Positions 9,561 through 17,720 of a DNA stretch of 64,000 nt are shown here, piece by piece (the first letter of the stretch is position 1; every line of letters starts with the position of its first letter). The translations under genes and the position numbers were made by a program. Origin of the DNA: Bacillus massilinigeriensis (GTDB lineage: Bacteria; Bacillota; Bacilli; Bacillales; Cytobacillaceae); the NCBI RefSeq assembly GCF_900111815.1, contig NZ_LT630004.1:2508570-2572569 (forward strand), read 5' to 3'. The notes beneath the pieces are model-generated. The model did no database searches. It saw only the letters and a list, made by a program, of their open reading frames with translations, and was not told the origin of the DNA.

Positions 9561-9725
9561 TAGTTAGGTGCGGTAGTTTTTATATCTTTGTGACAGAACT
9601 AAACTAGTGCGTCTGCTTACCAACCTGTACTCTTAATTCAAACATGAACATTTATCTACCGCTGAAAATAAAGAACCTCGAAAGTCTTAAACTTATCGAG
9701 GCTCTAAAGTAACAAATCGGTACAT

Positions 9726-10169
9726 TTACCTAGGATTTAGTCCAACGTCTAAAATATATTCATATAAATTTTCATACTTTGTTTCTTCAATTTTATTAAT
9801 TTCATGGTCATAGAACATAACCCTTGAACCACAAACCCCTTTTTCAAGCGTAAACCCATAATAATCACCAGTTTCAATATCAGAAACAGCTAAAAAGGAA
9901 TGTGTTTCTATAAGTCCTATTTGACTATTTAAGTTGACAATAAACCAATCACCAAGTTCATTTACTGAAAATATATTGGTAAGAGCGAAATAGCCACCCC
10001 CAAATTCTTTTACAAAGCATTTATATTCCTCGGGTAGGGAAAGAGATAATGCTTTTTCAACTTTCTCAATTTGACTATCATTACCTTTAGGTTCTGACTC
10101 CAATCCAAACCATATCGGTCTTTTGTTTCTGGTTTCATTAACAATTTCAAGAAAAATATTATAGTCCAT
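9726..10169 (-). CDS. SMI1/KNR4 family immunity protein
   Basis: 147 residues from MDYNIFLEIVNETRNKRPIW. A TTG five codons upstream also opens the frame, but the ATG at 10169 has GGAG at a better distance. The family signature is visible: QIEKVEKALSLSLPEEYKCFVKEFGGG (residues about 33-60), then a beta-rich body. SMI1/KNR4 proteins in bacteria neutralise the nuclease toxin encoded just upstream. Here the upstream frame ends 21 bases before and carries an LHH-type HNH nuclease tip, so this is probably its immunity protein. Confidence 0.85.
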   Translation of the reverse strand: MDYNIFLEIVNETRNKRPIWFGLESEPKGNDSQIEKVEKALSLSLPEEYKCFVKEFGGGYFALTNIFSVNELGDWFIVNLNSQIGLIETHSFLAVSDIETGDYYGFTLEKGVCGSRVMFYDHEINKIEETKYENLYEYILDVGLNPR

Positions 10170-10190
10170 TCCGTTCAACTCCAAAAAAGA

Positions 10191-10546
10191 TTATTTATCG
10201 TAAATCCATTCAGGTAATATATCATCGGCACCTTGTTCCCTTGCTCTATACCACCAATGCAACTGTCTATCTGATTGACGCATTACAGGAGTAACACCTT
10301 GATTATATTTATTCTGGTGAAGCGCTGAATTATTTCTATGTTGCGAAGGAATTATCTCATGCTTTGCTCCACCTGGCATTTGTCCTCCATGATGTAAATC
10401 TGGTTTATTAAGTCCTCTTGGTGAATGCCCCAATAAACCTTGCTTTAAATCATTAATTGTCCATGGACCTTCAATTTGTACAGGAGCATCACCTGCATCA
10501 TACCCTTTACCTGTTTGCAGGTTAGGAGTTTCAACATTACCCGTAC
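10191..10546 (-). pseudogene. C-terminal LHH (HNH/Endo VII-like) nuclease toxin tip, 5' part missing
   Basis: An open frame of about 118 codons starts after a stop at its right limit and reads GTGNVETPNL...GPWTINDLKQGLLGHSPRG, then LHHGGQMPGGAKHEIIP and HRNNSALHQNKYNQG. The LHH triad, the basic His-Asn segment and WWYRAREQGADD are typical of HNH/Endo VII superfamily toxin domains at the ends of LXG or Rhs proteins. The carrier part is absent; the fragment abuts an IS110 element on its 5' side. It could be a leftover cassette or a donor for toxin-tip exchange. Without a start it is probably not expressed. Confidence 0.75.
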
Positions 10547-10601
10547 CCTATGTTGTAATCTTAAAATCTATAAATAAAAAAACAACCTATCTAAAACTTT
10601 A

Positions 10602-11792
10602 TTAAACTATTTCTTTCTCTTTTATTATCGGTAATTCATAGGCTATTTTATGCTTCATCATGCCATAAACAATGTTCACAAGCCTTCTCATTATGCACAC
10701 CAATGCTTGTCCCTTTGTTTTACCTTCTTTTAGTTTTCGTTGGTAGTAAGCATGAAACACTGGGTTCCGTGGCAGTTTACTTCCTTTTGCTACTTGCACT
10801 TGTTGGACTGCGAGGTTGTAAAATAAAGCGTGCAGCGCCCGATTTCCCTGTTTGCTTTTTTGTTCCTTTCCTTTCCCACCAGACCCAAAGTAAACAGGCG
10901 CAATCCCCGCAAATCGTGCTAATTTGTTGGCATTAGGAAAACGTCTTACATCACCTACCTCCGCAATTAAAGCAGAAGCTGTTACGAGGTCAATGCCTGG
11001 CATGGAGTCTAGTTGAAAGTCTAGTAAGCTCATTAACTCTTTTAATTCTCTTTCCACCTTGCCTATTTCCTGCTTTCCAAACAAAATGTGGCGCACAATG
11101 CTTTCTACCACTATTACTAGCTTCAATATTTCATTCGCTTTTTTCACCGAACAAGTATTATGGCTCACTTCTAATAAGAAGGTGGTCAATTGTTTTATAC
11201 TCACACCTTCCAAACAAGACGGTGATGGGTATCGTTCCCAAAATGCTAAAGCTGTTTTCCCATCCACCTCGGAGAAAAACTTCTTATAGCTAGGGTAATG
11301 GTGACTCAATTGAATATGCAGTTGATTCTTCAAAGCACCTTGCGCCTTCACCAATGCATTTCTTCTAGTGACCAATTGTTGTATCGACCAATATAAATCA
11401 TGTGGTTTAGCGTCATGCAATTGGCTAAGTTGTCTTACCAATATTCTAGCCACACATTCCGCATCCCAGCTATCACTTTTTTGTACGGTCACATGGCTTT
11501 TTCGTTCAGCATAAGAAAGAGCTGGGTTAACCTCTTTTACAACTTGTCCATGGTCCGTTAGATATTGTGCCAGTGCTCGACCGTAACCGCCCACATCTTC
11601 TAAACCAAATACAGGTGTCAACCCTTCTTCTGTCAGTTTATCAATATCTAGTAAAAATGTTGAGAAAGCGGACGGTTTATTTTCAAACTTTATTTCTTCT
11701 AGTTTTTCCTGCCAACAATTAATAATCACTGCCACATGGTGCTGTTTATGTAAGTCTACACCCACATAAACATGTTTCTGCTTTTCATGCAT
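10602..11792 (-). CDS. IS110 family transposase (DEDD recombinase)
   Basis: 396 residues. N-terminal RuvC-like DEDD domain: YVGVDLHKQHHVAV (first Asp), FGLEDVGGYGRALA (Glu region), QKSDSWDAECVAR (late Asp pair). The C-terminal Transposase_20 segment LDSMPGIDLVTASALIAEVGD and FAGIAPVYFGSGGK contains the conserved nucleophile Ser region. IS110 recombinases insert without target duplications and, in studied members, are guided by a bridge RNA from a non-coding end. RBS TAGGAGGATGAGCC is strong. The frame is complete and looks functional. It separates the toxin tip at 10191 from the recombinase remnant at 11950. Confidence 0.93.
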   Translation of the reverse strand: MHEKQKHVYVGVDLHKQHHVAVIINCWQEKLEEIKFENKPSAFSTFLLDIDKLTEEGLTPVFGLEDVGGYGRALAQYLTDHGQVVKEVNPALSYAERKSHVTVQKSDSWDAECVARILVRQLSQLHDAKPHDLYWSIQQLVTRRNALVKAQGALKNQLHIQLSHHYPSYKKFFSEVDGKTALAFWERYPSPSCLEGVSIKQLTTFLLEVSHNTCSVKKANEILKLVIVVESIVRHILFGKQEIGKVERELKELMSLLDFQLDSMPGIDLVTASALIAEVGDVRRFPNANKLARFAGIAPVYFGSGGKGKEQKSKQGNRALHALFYNLAVQQVQVAKGSKLPRNPVFHAYYQRKLKEGKTKGQALVCIMRRLVNIVYGMMKHKIAYELPIIKEKEIV

Positions 11793-11945
11793 GGCTCATC
11801 CTCCTATTCAGTTGTCAATGATTGAATGAAAATGCCGGCAACCTTAGTTCGAGCGTTCACCTTCTGGTGCGCATTGGTACGAAAGCCTATCCATTTTCAT
11901 CGTTACATAGTAATTTATAAGAAAATGAGTCCTTTTTTTAAGTAA
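11793..11945 (-). ncRNA. Candidate IS110 bridge RNA region (left non-coding end)
   Basis: The 150 bases between the recombinase remnant and the transposase start fold well by eye. GAAAATG and CATTTTC close a stem (11828-11898). Inside it GG.C/G.CC pairs follow, then an internal loop, then a hairpin GCG-CACC-AGAA-GGTG-AA-CGC. Established knowledge: members of the IS110 group (for example IS621) carry a bridge RNA with two internal loops in the non-coding end upstream of the transposase. The location, length and looped stem agree; the pairing to target and donor was not tested. Confidence 0.45.
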
Positions 11946-11949
11946 CCTA

Positions 11950-12295
11950 TTAAATTATTGCTTCATGTTTCCCTTTTGCTTGTATTTTTCCATATTTATA
12001 TATCCCTTGATAAAAACTCTCTCTGTCTAAAATTCTTTTCACTTGTACTTTCGTAAATGCTTTCCCTTGCGTAGTTTGATAGCCTTCTTTATTCAATGCT
12101 TCTGCCAACCTAGACAATGACCATTTCTTATATTTTTGTTTAAGTTGAAATAATCTTTTTACTACTTCTGCATGCCCGTTATGTATTTTTAGTTCTTTTT
12201 CACCCTTTTGTTTGGTATAGCTGTTTATGGCATCATAAAAATGTAGGTTATGGCATTTAATTTGTGCAGGCCCCGAGGGGACTGCACAAATTAAA
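11950..12295 (-). pseudogene. C-terminal part of a large serine recombinase, split by an IS21-type element
   Basis: The minus-strand frame reads ...AVPSGPAQIKCHNLHFYDAI, then HNGHAEVVKRLFQLKQKYKK and ALNKEGYQTTQGKAFTKVQV to a stop at 11950. This is the Recombinase domain of large serine recombinases of the SpoIVCA/resolvase type. The N-terminal catalytic piece is found on the same strand at 14659-14800, beyond the IS21-type unit at 12372-14593. The two pieces leave out roughly the middle of the protein, so insertion was accompanied by deletion. An ORF caller may wrongly start this piece inside the IS. Confidence 0.75.
12256..12295. repeat. Perfect 14-bp inverted repeat with GC core next to the IS21 junction
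   Basis: TTTAATTTGTGCAG (12256-12269) and CTGCACAAATTAAA (12282-12295) are perfect complements; inside them CCCC-GA-GGGG can also pair. It falls at the junction between the recombinase remnant and the IS21 unit. It shares the CCCCGAGG word with the hairpin at 5950. Confidence 0.7.
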
Positions 12296-12371
12296 AAAAG
12301 CCACTTGTCAACATTCCAAAATACACATACACTTCCTGTTGGGTACAAAACGTGCAGGAGGTATTAAGGAG

Positions 12372-13874
12372 ATGTTGGCTGTGGCCGAGATTAAGTATAT
12401 CAGACATGAAGTTAACAATAAAGGTTGCGGATATGCAAATGTAGCTAAAAGAATGGGGAAAGATCCAAGGACAATTAAGAAGTATGCGAACTTGGAAGAT
12501 TTCAACGAAAAGCCTAAAAAGAAACAGACAAGAACAGCACCTGTATTAGATCCAGTGAAAGCCATACTAGATGAATGGATTAGGGAGGATCTGAAAAAGA
12601 AAAAGAAGTTTCGTAAAACAGCCAAGAGAATGTGGGAACTATTGAAAGATCATCATGGATTTAAAGGATCCGACCGAACGGTCAGGGATTATGTTTCCAC
12701 AAGAAAAAAAGACTTCCTTAACGAGACGGATGAGGCTGCTCTTCCACTCAAATCCATTCCAGGAACCGCCCAAGTGGATTTTGGTGAAGCTCCATTTATC
12801 TATGGAGGAGAAGAAATTGTATTACCGTTCCTAGTAATGTCCTTCCCTTCCAGTAACGGCTTTTATTTTCAGGCTTTCCCATCCCAAAATAAGGAGTGTT
12901 TCCTTGAGGGGATGAAAAGAGTATTTCACCATATGGGTGGAGTACCCAAGGCTATTAGGTTTGATAACCTTACTCCTGCCGTTAAGAAAGTTTTGCCAAA
13001 TGGTGAAAGGCAACTAACGGACGAGTTCCAGAACTTCGTCCTTCACTACGGTTTCGAGTGTGAATTCTGCAATCCTAATAGTGGAAATGAAAAGGGCCAT
13101 GTGGAAGCAATGGTCAAGTATATCAGAAATAATTTCCTCCTCCCAGGACTTCATGTCATCAACCTGGACGAGCTAAATAAGGAATTATGGGCTATGGCAG
13201 AGAAAGACCGTGATAGGAAGCATTACCAGAAGGAGAAGATGATTTCAGAACTCTTTGAAGAGGATAAGTCCGCCTTCCTCACATTACCGTCTAAAGAGTA
13301 CGAGTGTGTCAGGTATGAAACCCTGAAAGCTGATAAGTATGGGTATATCAAGTTGGATCTTAATCTGTACTCCACTTCTCCCCGATATGCGCAAAGCAAG
13401 GTACTGGTGAAAATTTCATATGACAAGGTGGATATCTTGAATGATAATCACCAGCTTGTCGTCCGTCATTCCCGGCTTTATGGCCAGTATAGAAAGTCCA
13501 TGAAATGGCAGCCTTATCTGAACTTGATGGCCAAACGGCCTACGGCACTTAAATATACAGGATTTTATGATCAACTTCCGGAAGAATGGAAGAACTATTT
13601 TGAAGCATGTACAGTGGCAGAAAAGCCGGAGGCACTGAAACTATTATCAACGATCTTAAAGGACCATGATTTCGTCATGATTACTAAAGCACTGGTCATG
13701 GCCTCTGAACGTGGGCATCCCTCCGTGGATGCGATTAAACAAGTATTCTATCAACTTATTAATGGACGAGGAATCCGAAGTGACATAAAGCCGAGGTCGT
13801 CTTTGCCTCAACTACCAGATGCGACACGAGGGCTAGGACATTATGACAGGCTCCATAAAGGAGTGGAATCATAA
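12372..13874 (+). CDS. istA: IS21 family transposase IstA
   Basis: 500 residues from MLAVAEIKYIRHEVNNKGCG. The frame opens at 12264, but AGGAGG lies 11 bases before this ATG and the extension is not IstA-like. Helix-turn-helix around GYANVAKRMGKDPRTIKKYA. DDE core with PGTAQVDFGEAPF, AIRFDNLTPAVKKV and NPNSGNEKGHVEAMVKYIR. Similar in layout to the istA at 83, so both may belong to one subgroup. The stop TAA overlaps the istB ATG by one base. The frame is complete. Confidence 0.92.
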   Translation: MLAVAEIKYIRHEVNNKGCGYANVAKRMGKDPRTIKKYANLEDFNEKPKKKQTRTAPVLDPVKAILDEWIREDLKKKKKFRKTAKRMWELLKDHHGFKGSDRTVRDYVSTRKKDFLNETDEAALPLKSIPGTAQVDFGEAPFIYGGEEIVLPFLVMSFPSSNGFYFQAFPSQNKECFLEGMKRVFHHMGGVPKAIRFDNLTPAVKKVLPNGERQLTDEFQNFVLHYGFECEFCNPNSGNEKGHVEAMVKYIRNNFLLPGLHVINLDELNKELWAMAEKDRDRKHYQKEKMISELFEEDKSAFLTLPSKEYECVRYETLKADKYGYIKLDLNLYSTSPRYAQSKVLVKISYDKVDILNDNHQLVVRHSRLYGQYRKSMKWQPYLNLMAKRPTALKYTGFYDQLPEEWKNYFEACTVAEKPEALKLLSTILKDHDFVMITKALVMASERGHPSVDAIKQVFYQLINGRGIRSDIKPRSSLPQLPDATRGLGHYDRLHKGVES

Positions 13875-14593
13875 TGAACGACCTAATTAAGTCTTATGCA
13901 AAACGACTGAAGTTGAGCTGGATCAAGGAGCATTTTGATGAAGTGGAAGCTACAAGTAATCAAGAATATCTACTTAAGCTTTTTGAAGCTGAAATCCAGC
14001 AGCGTGAGGAGCGCAGGATGAATCTCCTTTTAACACAAGCTACACTCCCAAAAGTGAAAGGAAAGCCGTTTGATTGGGGTGAAGTCCAGGTTCCAGCAGG
14101 ATTGACAAAGGAATCCCTATTAAATGGAGAGTTCATGGAAAGACAAGAGAATGCGATATTTTACGGAGGGGTAGGTGTTGGAAAGACCTATCTAGCGACC
14201 TTAATTGGTTTGAATGCCATACATAGGTTTGGTAAAACAGTTAAGTTCTACACAGTGGCAGGGTTAGTAAACCGGCTTCTAGAAGCAAATGAAAAGGGTA
14301 CTTTGCCGAAATTGTTCAAGCAAATAGAAAAGCTGGATTTATTAATCCTTGATGAACTGGGGTATATTCCACTGCACAAGCAAGGTGGAGAACTATTATT
14401 CCAAATTATTTCAATGTGTTATGAGTCCAAGAGTATTATTATTACGACCAATCTTCAGTTCGGTCAGTGGAACCACGTCTTTGGAGATCCAATATTAACG
14501 GAAGCAGTCATTGACCGACTGATCCATCACTCTCATCTGGTGGTATTTAATGGCGATAGTCATCGCTATAAGGAGTCATTATTACAAAATTAG
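13874..14593 (+). CDS. istB: IS21 helper ATPase IstB
   Basis: 239 residues. Walker A FYGGVGVGKTYLATL near residue 96, Walker [16 protein letters not shown] near 155, closing motif NGDSHRYKESLL. Overlaps istA by one base. AAA+ partner of IstA for target capture. Length is normal and the gene looks intact. Confidence 0.92.
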   Translation: MNDLIKSYAKRLKLSWIKEHFDEVEATSNQEYLLKLFEAEIQQREERRMNLLLTQATLPKVKGKPFDWGEVQVPAGLTKESLLNGEFMERQENAIFYGGVGVGKTYLATLIGLNAIHRFGKTVKFYTVAGLVNRLLEANEKGTLPKLFKQIEKLDLLILDELGYIPLHKQGGELLFQIISMCYESKSIIITTNLQFGQWNHVFGDPILTEAVIDRLIHHSHLVVFNGDSHRYKESLLQN

Positions 14594-14658
14594 AAAACGG
14601 TTGGCAGGTGGCTACATTTTTAACTGCCGTTTCATACATTTTTTGCTTGCCAAATACA

Positions 14659-14800
14659 TTCCTTCATCTCTAAGAATATGTATCAATTTAAAACCCTGTT
14701 CTTCACAGTATGCTCTAATTTCTTCTTCTTGATATTTCAAGCTATATCCATCTCTTCCCTACACTTGAGTTGAGACTCGTATATACCCAACAACGTTCAA
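14659..14800 (-). pseudogene. N-terminal part of the split serine recombinase (TTG start, in-frame TAG)
   Basis: Read on the minus strand, GGGAGGGTG precedes TTG, which starts L-N-V-V-G-Y-I-R-V-S-T-Q-V; the Ser of YIRVSTQ is the expected catalytic residue. A TAG follows as codon 14 (14759-14761), and the frame continues GRDGYSLKYQEEEIRAYCEE, typical of large serine recombinases, up to RDEG where the IS end begins. The gene is thus doubly dead: a nonsense codon and an IS21 insertion. The C-terminal part is at 11950-12295. Confidence 0.75.
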
Positions 14801-14819
14801 CTTTTCACCCTCCCGTTAC

Positions 14820-15290
14820 ATAAATTGTAATTTTTGTAACGCTTTTTAAACGAATAGCGAGTATTATACGACCGTCTCTAGGAAGTATACAACCCAATTT
14901 TTGTCTGCCGTGTTTCGAAACTAGTAACCTTCTTATGTAACCTACCTTTTATCGCCACGAGCTTTGTCATTGTCGTTAGTTTGTTAGCCAATCCATGTCA
15001 TAACTACCCCTACCTTATAAAATTTCATCTCGCCTAATTATCGTACTTTTCTTACTATCCAAGTATTAAAACGATACTCCATGATGGTACTACCTTCATG
15101 AGCTATGAATTTCAGTAAAGCAACATTCATGTTATCCCAAGCATAAATGTCTCATTAAAAAACGAAAAACACCTGTTACCTAATAGGCAATCAAGCGCTT
15201 TATGGTTAGCTATATAAAATACTTCATTAGATTAAAATGCCATCTCGCATAATTATATGGAAATTCTTTATATACAAAATATCAATAGAG
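14820..15290. other. AT-rich stretch between recombinase start and group II intron
   Basis: About 470 bases with no supportable gene. It lies upstream of the dead recombinase, where an attachment site could be expected, but I could not identify one. Its right border is the 3' end of the group II intron. Confidence 0.4.
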
Positions 15291-17172
15291 ATAGGGGGAG
15301 GTGACTAACCTCCGTCCCTCTCACACCACCGTACGTACGGTTCCGTATACGGCGGTTCCAGTTATGTCTGACGCTGTATGTCATATCTTGCAGAAATACT
15401 TTTTAGCCCTAGGGAAAGCCAGTAGGCTTTCCCTAGGGTTCTATGAAGAATTGGGCTCTTGGATATTCTCCAATAGGCTTTCCTCGTATTTCCCCATTCG
15501 TAAGCTTTTCCTCTTGGTACACCCAGTTCGATGAGTTTCCTGACTTTGGTTCGAGGAAGTTTCCATTCCTTCCACCTAATCATTCGCAGTCTTCGATTTA
15601 GCCAGCCTTCTAGGCTAACAATTACTGACCGGGTATCAGCCAGGTGGTAATAATTGACCCACCCTACTAGATATTCATTTAGGATATGAATCCTTGTCTC
15701 CATAGAGATTGAACTTCGCCTGCTGGTCAATTTCCTTGCTTTATCCTTAAACCGTTTAATTGCTTGAGGTGATATTCTTACCTTCGGTTTTAGGTTGCTT
15801 GTGAAACTGAAGCCGAGAAATTTTCTCTTCCACGGTCGGTCTACGGCACTTTTCTCCTTGTTCACCTTCAGCTTAAGCTTCCCCTCTATAAAATGAGTCA
15901 TTGCTCTCATTACTCTTTCTCCAGCCCTTTTGGATTTCACATAGATGTTGCAATCATCCGCATACCTGACAAACCTGTGTCCTCTGCGCTCTAATTCCTT
16001 ATCCAGTTCATCCAGGACTATATTGGACAGGAGGGGGCTTAATGGTCCTCCTTGCGGAGTGCCTTCCTGGTTCGGACTGAGAAGTCCGCCTTCCATAACA
16101 CCCGCGGTTAGGAATCGTCGAATCAAACGGAGTAAGGATTTATCCTCTATTCTCCCGGCTAATTTACTCATTAACCTGTCGTGGTTAACCTTATCGAAGA
16201 ACTTTTCGAGGTCAATGTCTACCACCCATCTATATCCTTCTTCCATGTAGCTTTGCGCTAGTTTGACTGCCTGGTGCGCCCGCCTGTTCGGCCGGAACCC
16301 AAAACTACTTTCAGAAAAGCCTGGGTCGTACATTCTGGTAAGCACCTGGGTTATTGCCTGTTGAATGAAACGGTCCGTCACGGTCGGGATTCCTAATTTC
16401 CTTTTCCCTTTGCCGTCTGGTTTCGGGATTTCGACTCGACGGACGGGGGAAGGGACATAGGTTCCCTCGGCAAGGGATTTGCGCAGTTCGCTCCAGTTAT
16501 CCACGATATGTGCGCGCAGAGCGGTGACGGGCATTCCGTCCACTCCATGCTTTCCCTTGTTCTTTTCTACTCTTTTAATCGCATGAAGTAGATTTTCCCG
16601 TGACAGGATTCGTTCCATTAACATTGATATAACCTCCTGCGTAAATAGGGTTTCTGTTTGTGTTCTTCCATTCTCCACCCTGTCCTATTGACCCCCATGG
16701 ATTCACCATTTCTTTCAATAGACAGGTTTCTCTGTTTTCTGTTTCATTGAATGGCAAGATTCGCCTAGCCCCTATTTTCCATAACTGGTTCAGCCCTTCC
16801 TTATCCTCTTAAGCGGACAAGTACTATGGCTTCTGCTGACGCCTGCCGTTCAACCTACCCTCACGGATAGGCTTACCGCATGAGTACGGCATTCCGACAG
16901 GTTCTCCCCGGGTAAGAGTACAGACTTTCCTTCCACGTCTCCGCCTCATTTACTCTGTGGCACCTTCGGCAGTAAGGGTTTTGTCTTGTTAAGCAGACTC
17001 ACCCAATGCCACCTAGCCTTATATGAGGTTCGTGTTCCTCGGAGCGGAAGTTTGCCGCCGACTTCCTTCAGATATAAGGGTCACCCCTTACACCCTTGTC
17101 TTGAGCTACAGCTACTACTGCCTTCACTGTTCAGGACTTTCACCTTAGAGCCTGCACCCATGCCGGGCACAC
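15291..17172 (-). mobile_element. Group IIC intron with maturase
   Basis: About 1882 bases. On the minus strand the 5' end reads GTGTGCCCGGCATGGGTGCA (17172 leftward), the usual start of bacterial group II introns. After the reverse transcriptase gene comes the domain V/VI region with CCGTACGTACGG and a final hairpin GGAGGTTAGTCACCTCC ending near CCCCTAT at 15291. It lies directly behind a Rho-independent hairpin (17179-17210), the preferred target of group IIC introns. The spliced exon is non-coding. Confidence 0.85.
15362..16624 (-). CDS. ltrA: Group II intron reverse transcriptase/maturase
   Basis: 420 residues from MLMERILSRENLLHAIKRVE. The frame is open to 16678, but GGAGG lies nine bases before the ATG at 16624. 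Reverse transcriptase blocks are clear: HGVDGMPV, YVPSPVRRVEIPKPDGKGKR, QEGTPQGGPLSPLLSN and the catalytic RYADDCNIY. Domain X (maturase) follows with WNWV-type residues (EYLVGWVNYY) and a C-terminal RMIRWKEWKLP segment. No HNH endonuclease domain, as expected for class C. The protein helps the intron fold, splice and insert into DNA. Length is standard, so it may be active. Confidence 0.95.
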   Translation of the reverse strand: MLMERILSRENLLHAIKRVEKNKGKHGVDGMPVTALRAHIVDNWSELRKSLAEGTYVPSPVRRVEIPKPDGKGKRKLGIPTVTDRFIQQAITQVLTRMYDPGFSESSFGFRPNRRAHQAVKLAQSYMEEGYRWVVDIDLEKFFDKVNHDRLMSKLAGRIEDKSLLRLIRRFLTAGVMEGGLLSPNQEGTPQGGPLSPLLSNIVLDELDKELERRGHRFVRYADDCNIYVKSKRAGERVMRAMTHFIEGKLKLKVNKEKSAVDRPWKRKFLGFSFTSNLKPKVRISPQAIKRFKDKARKLTSRRSSISMETRIHILNEYLVGWVNYYHLADTRSVIVSLEGWLNRRLRMIRWKEWKLPRTKVRKLIELGVPRGKAYEWGNTRKAYWRISKSPILHRTLGKAYWLSLGLKSISARYDIQRQT

Positions 17173-17178
17173 TTATAC

Positions 17179-17210
17179 AAACTCTTGATGGTACAACCAT
17201 CAAGAGTTTT
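17179..17210 (-). terminator. Terminator of the LXG operon, used as group IIC intron target
   Basis: On the minus strand AAACTCTTGATGG-TTGTA-CCATCAAGAGTTT forms a strong hairpin; the expected T run is broken by the intron six bases later. It belongs to the SMI1 gene upstream. Confidence 0.8.
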
Positions 17211-17255
17211 TGATTTTCAGCAATCTCATTTATAATTTCTTTCTATTTATCTATC

Positions 17256-17705
17256 TTAATAATCTTCTTCCCATGCTTTTTTTGCATCCAACAACCTTTG
17301 TGATAAAAACTCATAAAAATCCTTTGCTGTATTGTAGTCATCAAGTCCCCCTGGTCTATTCCACGCTATTACCGGGCACTCATTATTCTCCATTTCACTG
17401 ATATATAGACAATAAGCATATTCTCCAGCATCTTCAATAACTACTAAATCCTTGTCCATGCCTAAATCTCTATATCTCTTTGTATTAACAACAACAGGAG
17501 CTCTATTTGACTTAGCCACTCCTAAAATATCAACTCCAAATAACCCACCAGAACCATAGGTAGTTAAAAACCACTTATAACTTTCTGGTAATTCCACCCC
17601 TAGCTCATTTTGGATTGAATTAATTTGACTTTCATCTACTCCACCTGTAAAGTCATCTGATTCCTTATGTTCATTAATAAAGTTTATTAATTCCTCTTTA
17701 TCCAA
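17256..17705 (-). CDS. SMI1/KNR4 family immunity protein
   Basis: 149 residues, TTG start at 17705 with AAAGGAGG eight bases before. Signature region DESQINSIQNELGVELPESYKWFLTTYGSGG at about residues 23-53, and an acidic C-terminus (LLDAKKAWEEDY). It follows the LXG toxin gene by 15 bases on the same strand. The expected role is to bind and block the toxin's nuclease domain in the producing cell. Same family, but little identity, as the gene at 9726, consistent with different toxin partners. Confidence 0.88.
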   Translation of the reverse strand: MDKEELINFINEHKESDDFTGGVDESQINSIQNELGVELPESYKWFLTTYGSGGLFGVDILGVAKSNRAPVVVNTKRYRDLGMDKDLVVIEDAGEYAYCLYISEMENNECPVIAWNRPGGLDDYNTAKDFYEFLSQRLLDAKKAWEEDY

Positions 17706-17720
17706 TCAAGGTTCCTCCTT

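Larger units (their letters stand above)
12300..14658 (+). mobile_element. IS21-type element inserted in a serine recombinase gene
   Basis: Carries istA and istB in coupled order. The right terminus is placed at 14658, where the minus strand starts TGTATTTGGCAAGCAAAAAA and the recombinase frame breaks off. The left terminus is only approximate (near 12296-12306). No target duplication was seen, in line with a deletion of the middle of the recombinase gene. Confidence 0.65.

Noticed and set aside
12264-12371. N-terminal extension of the third IstA
   Set aside because: It lies across the recombinase remnant and hairpin, and a strong RBS supports the ATG at 12372.
14759-14761. Readthrough of the TAG in the serine recombinase as a recoded codon
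   Set aside because: The gene is also interrupted by an IS with loss of its middle, so a simple nonsense mutation in a decaying gene explains it.
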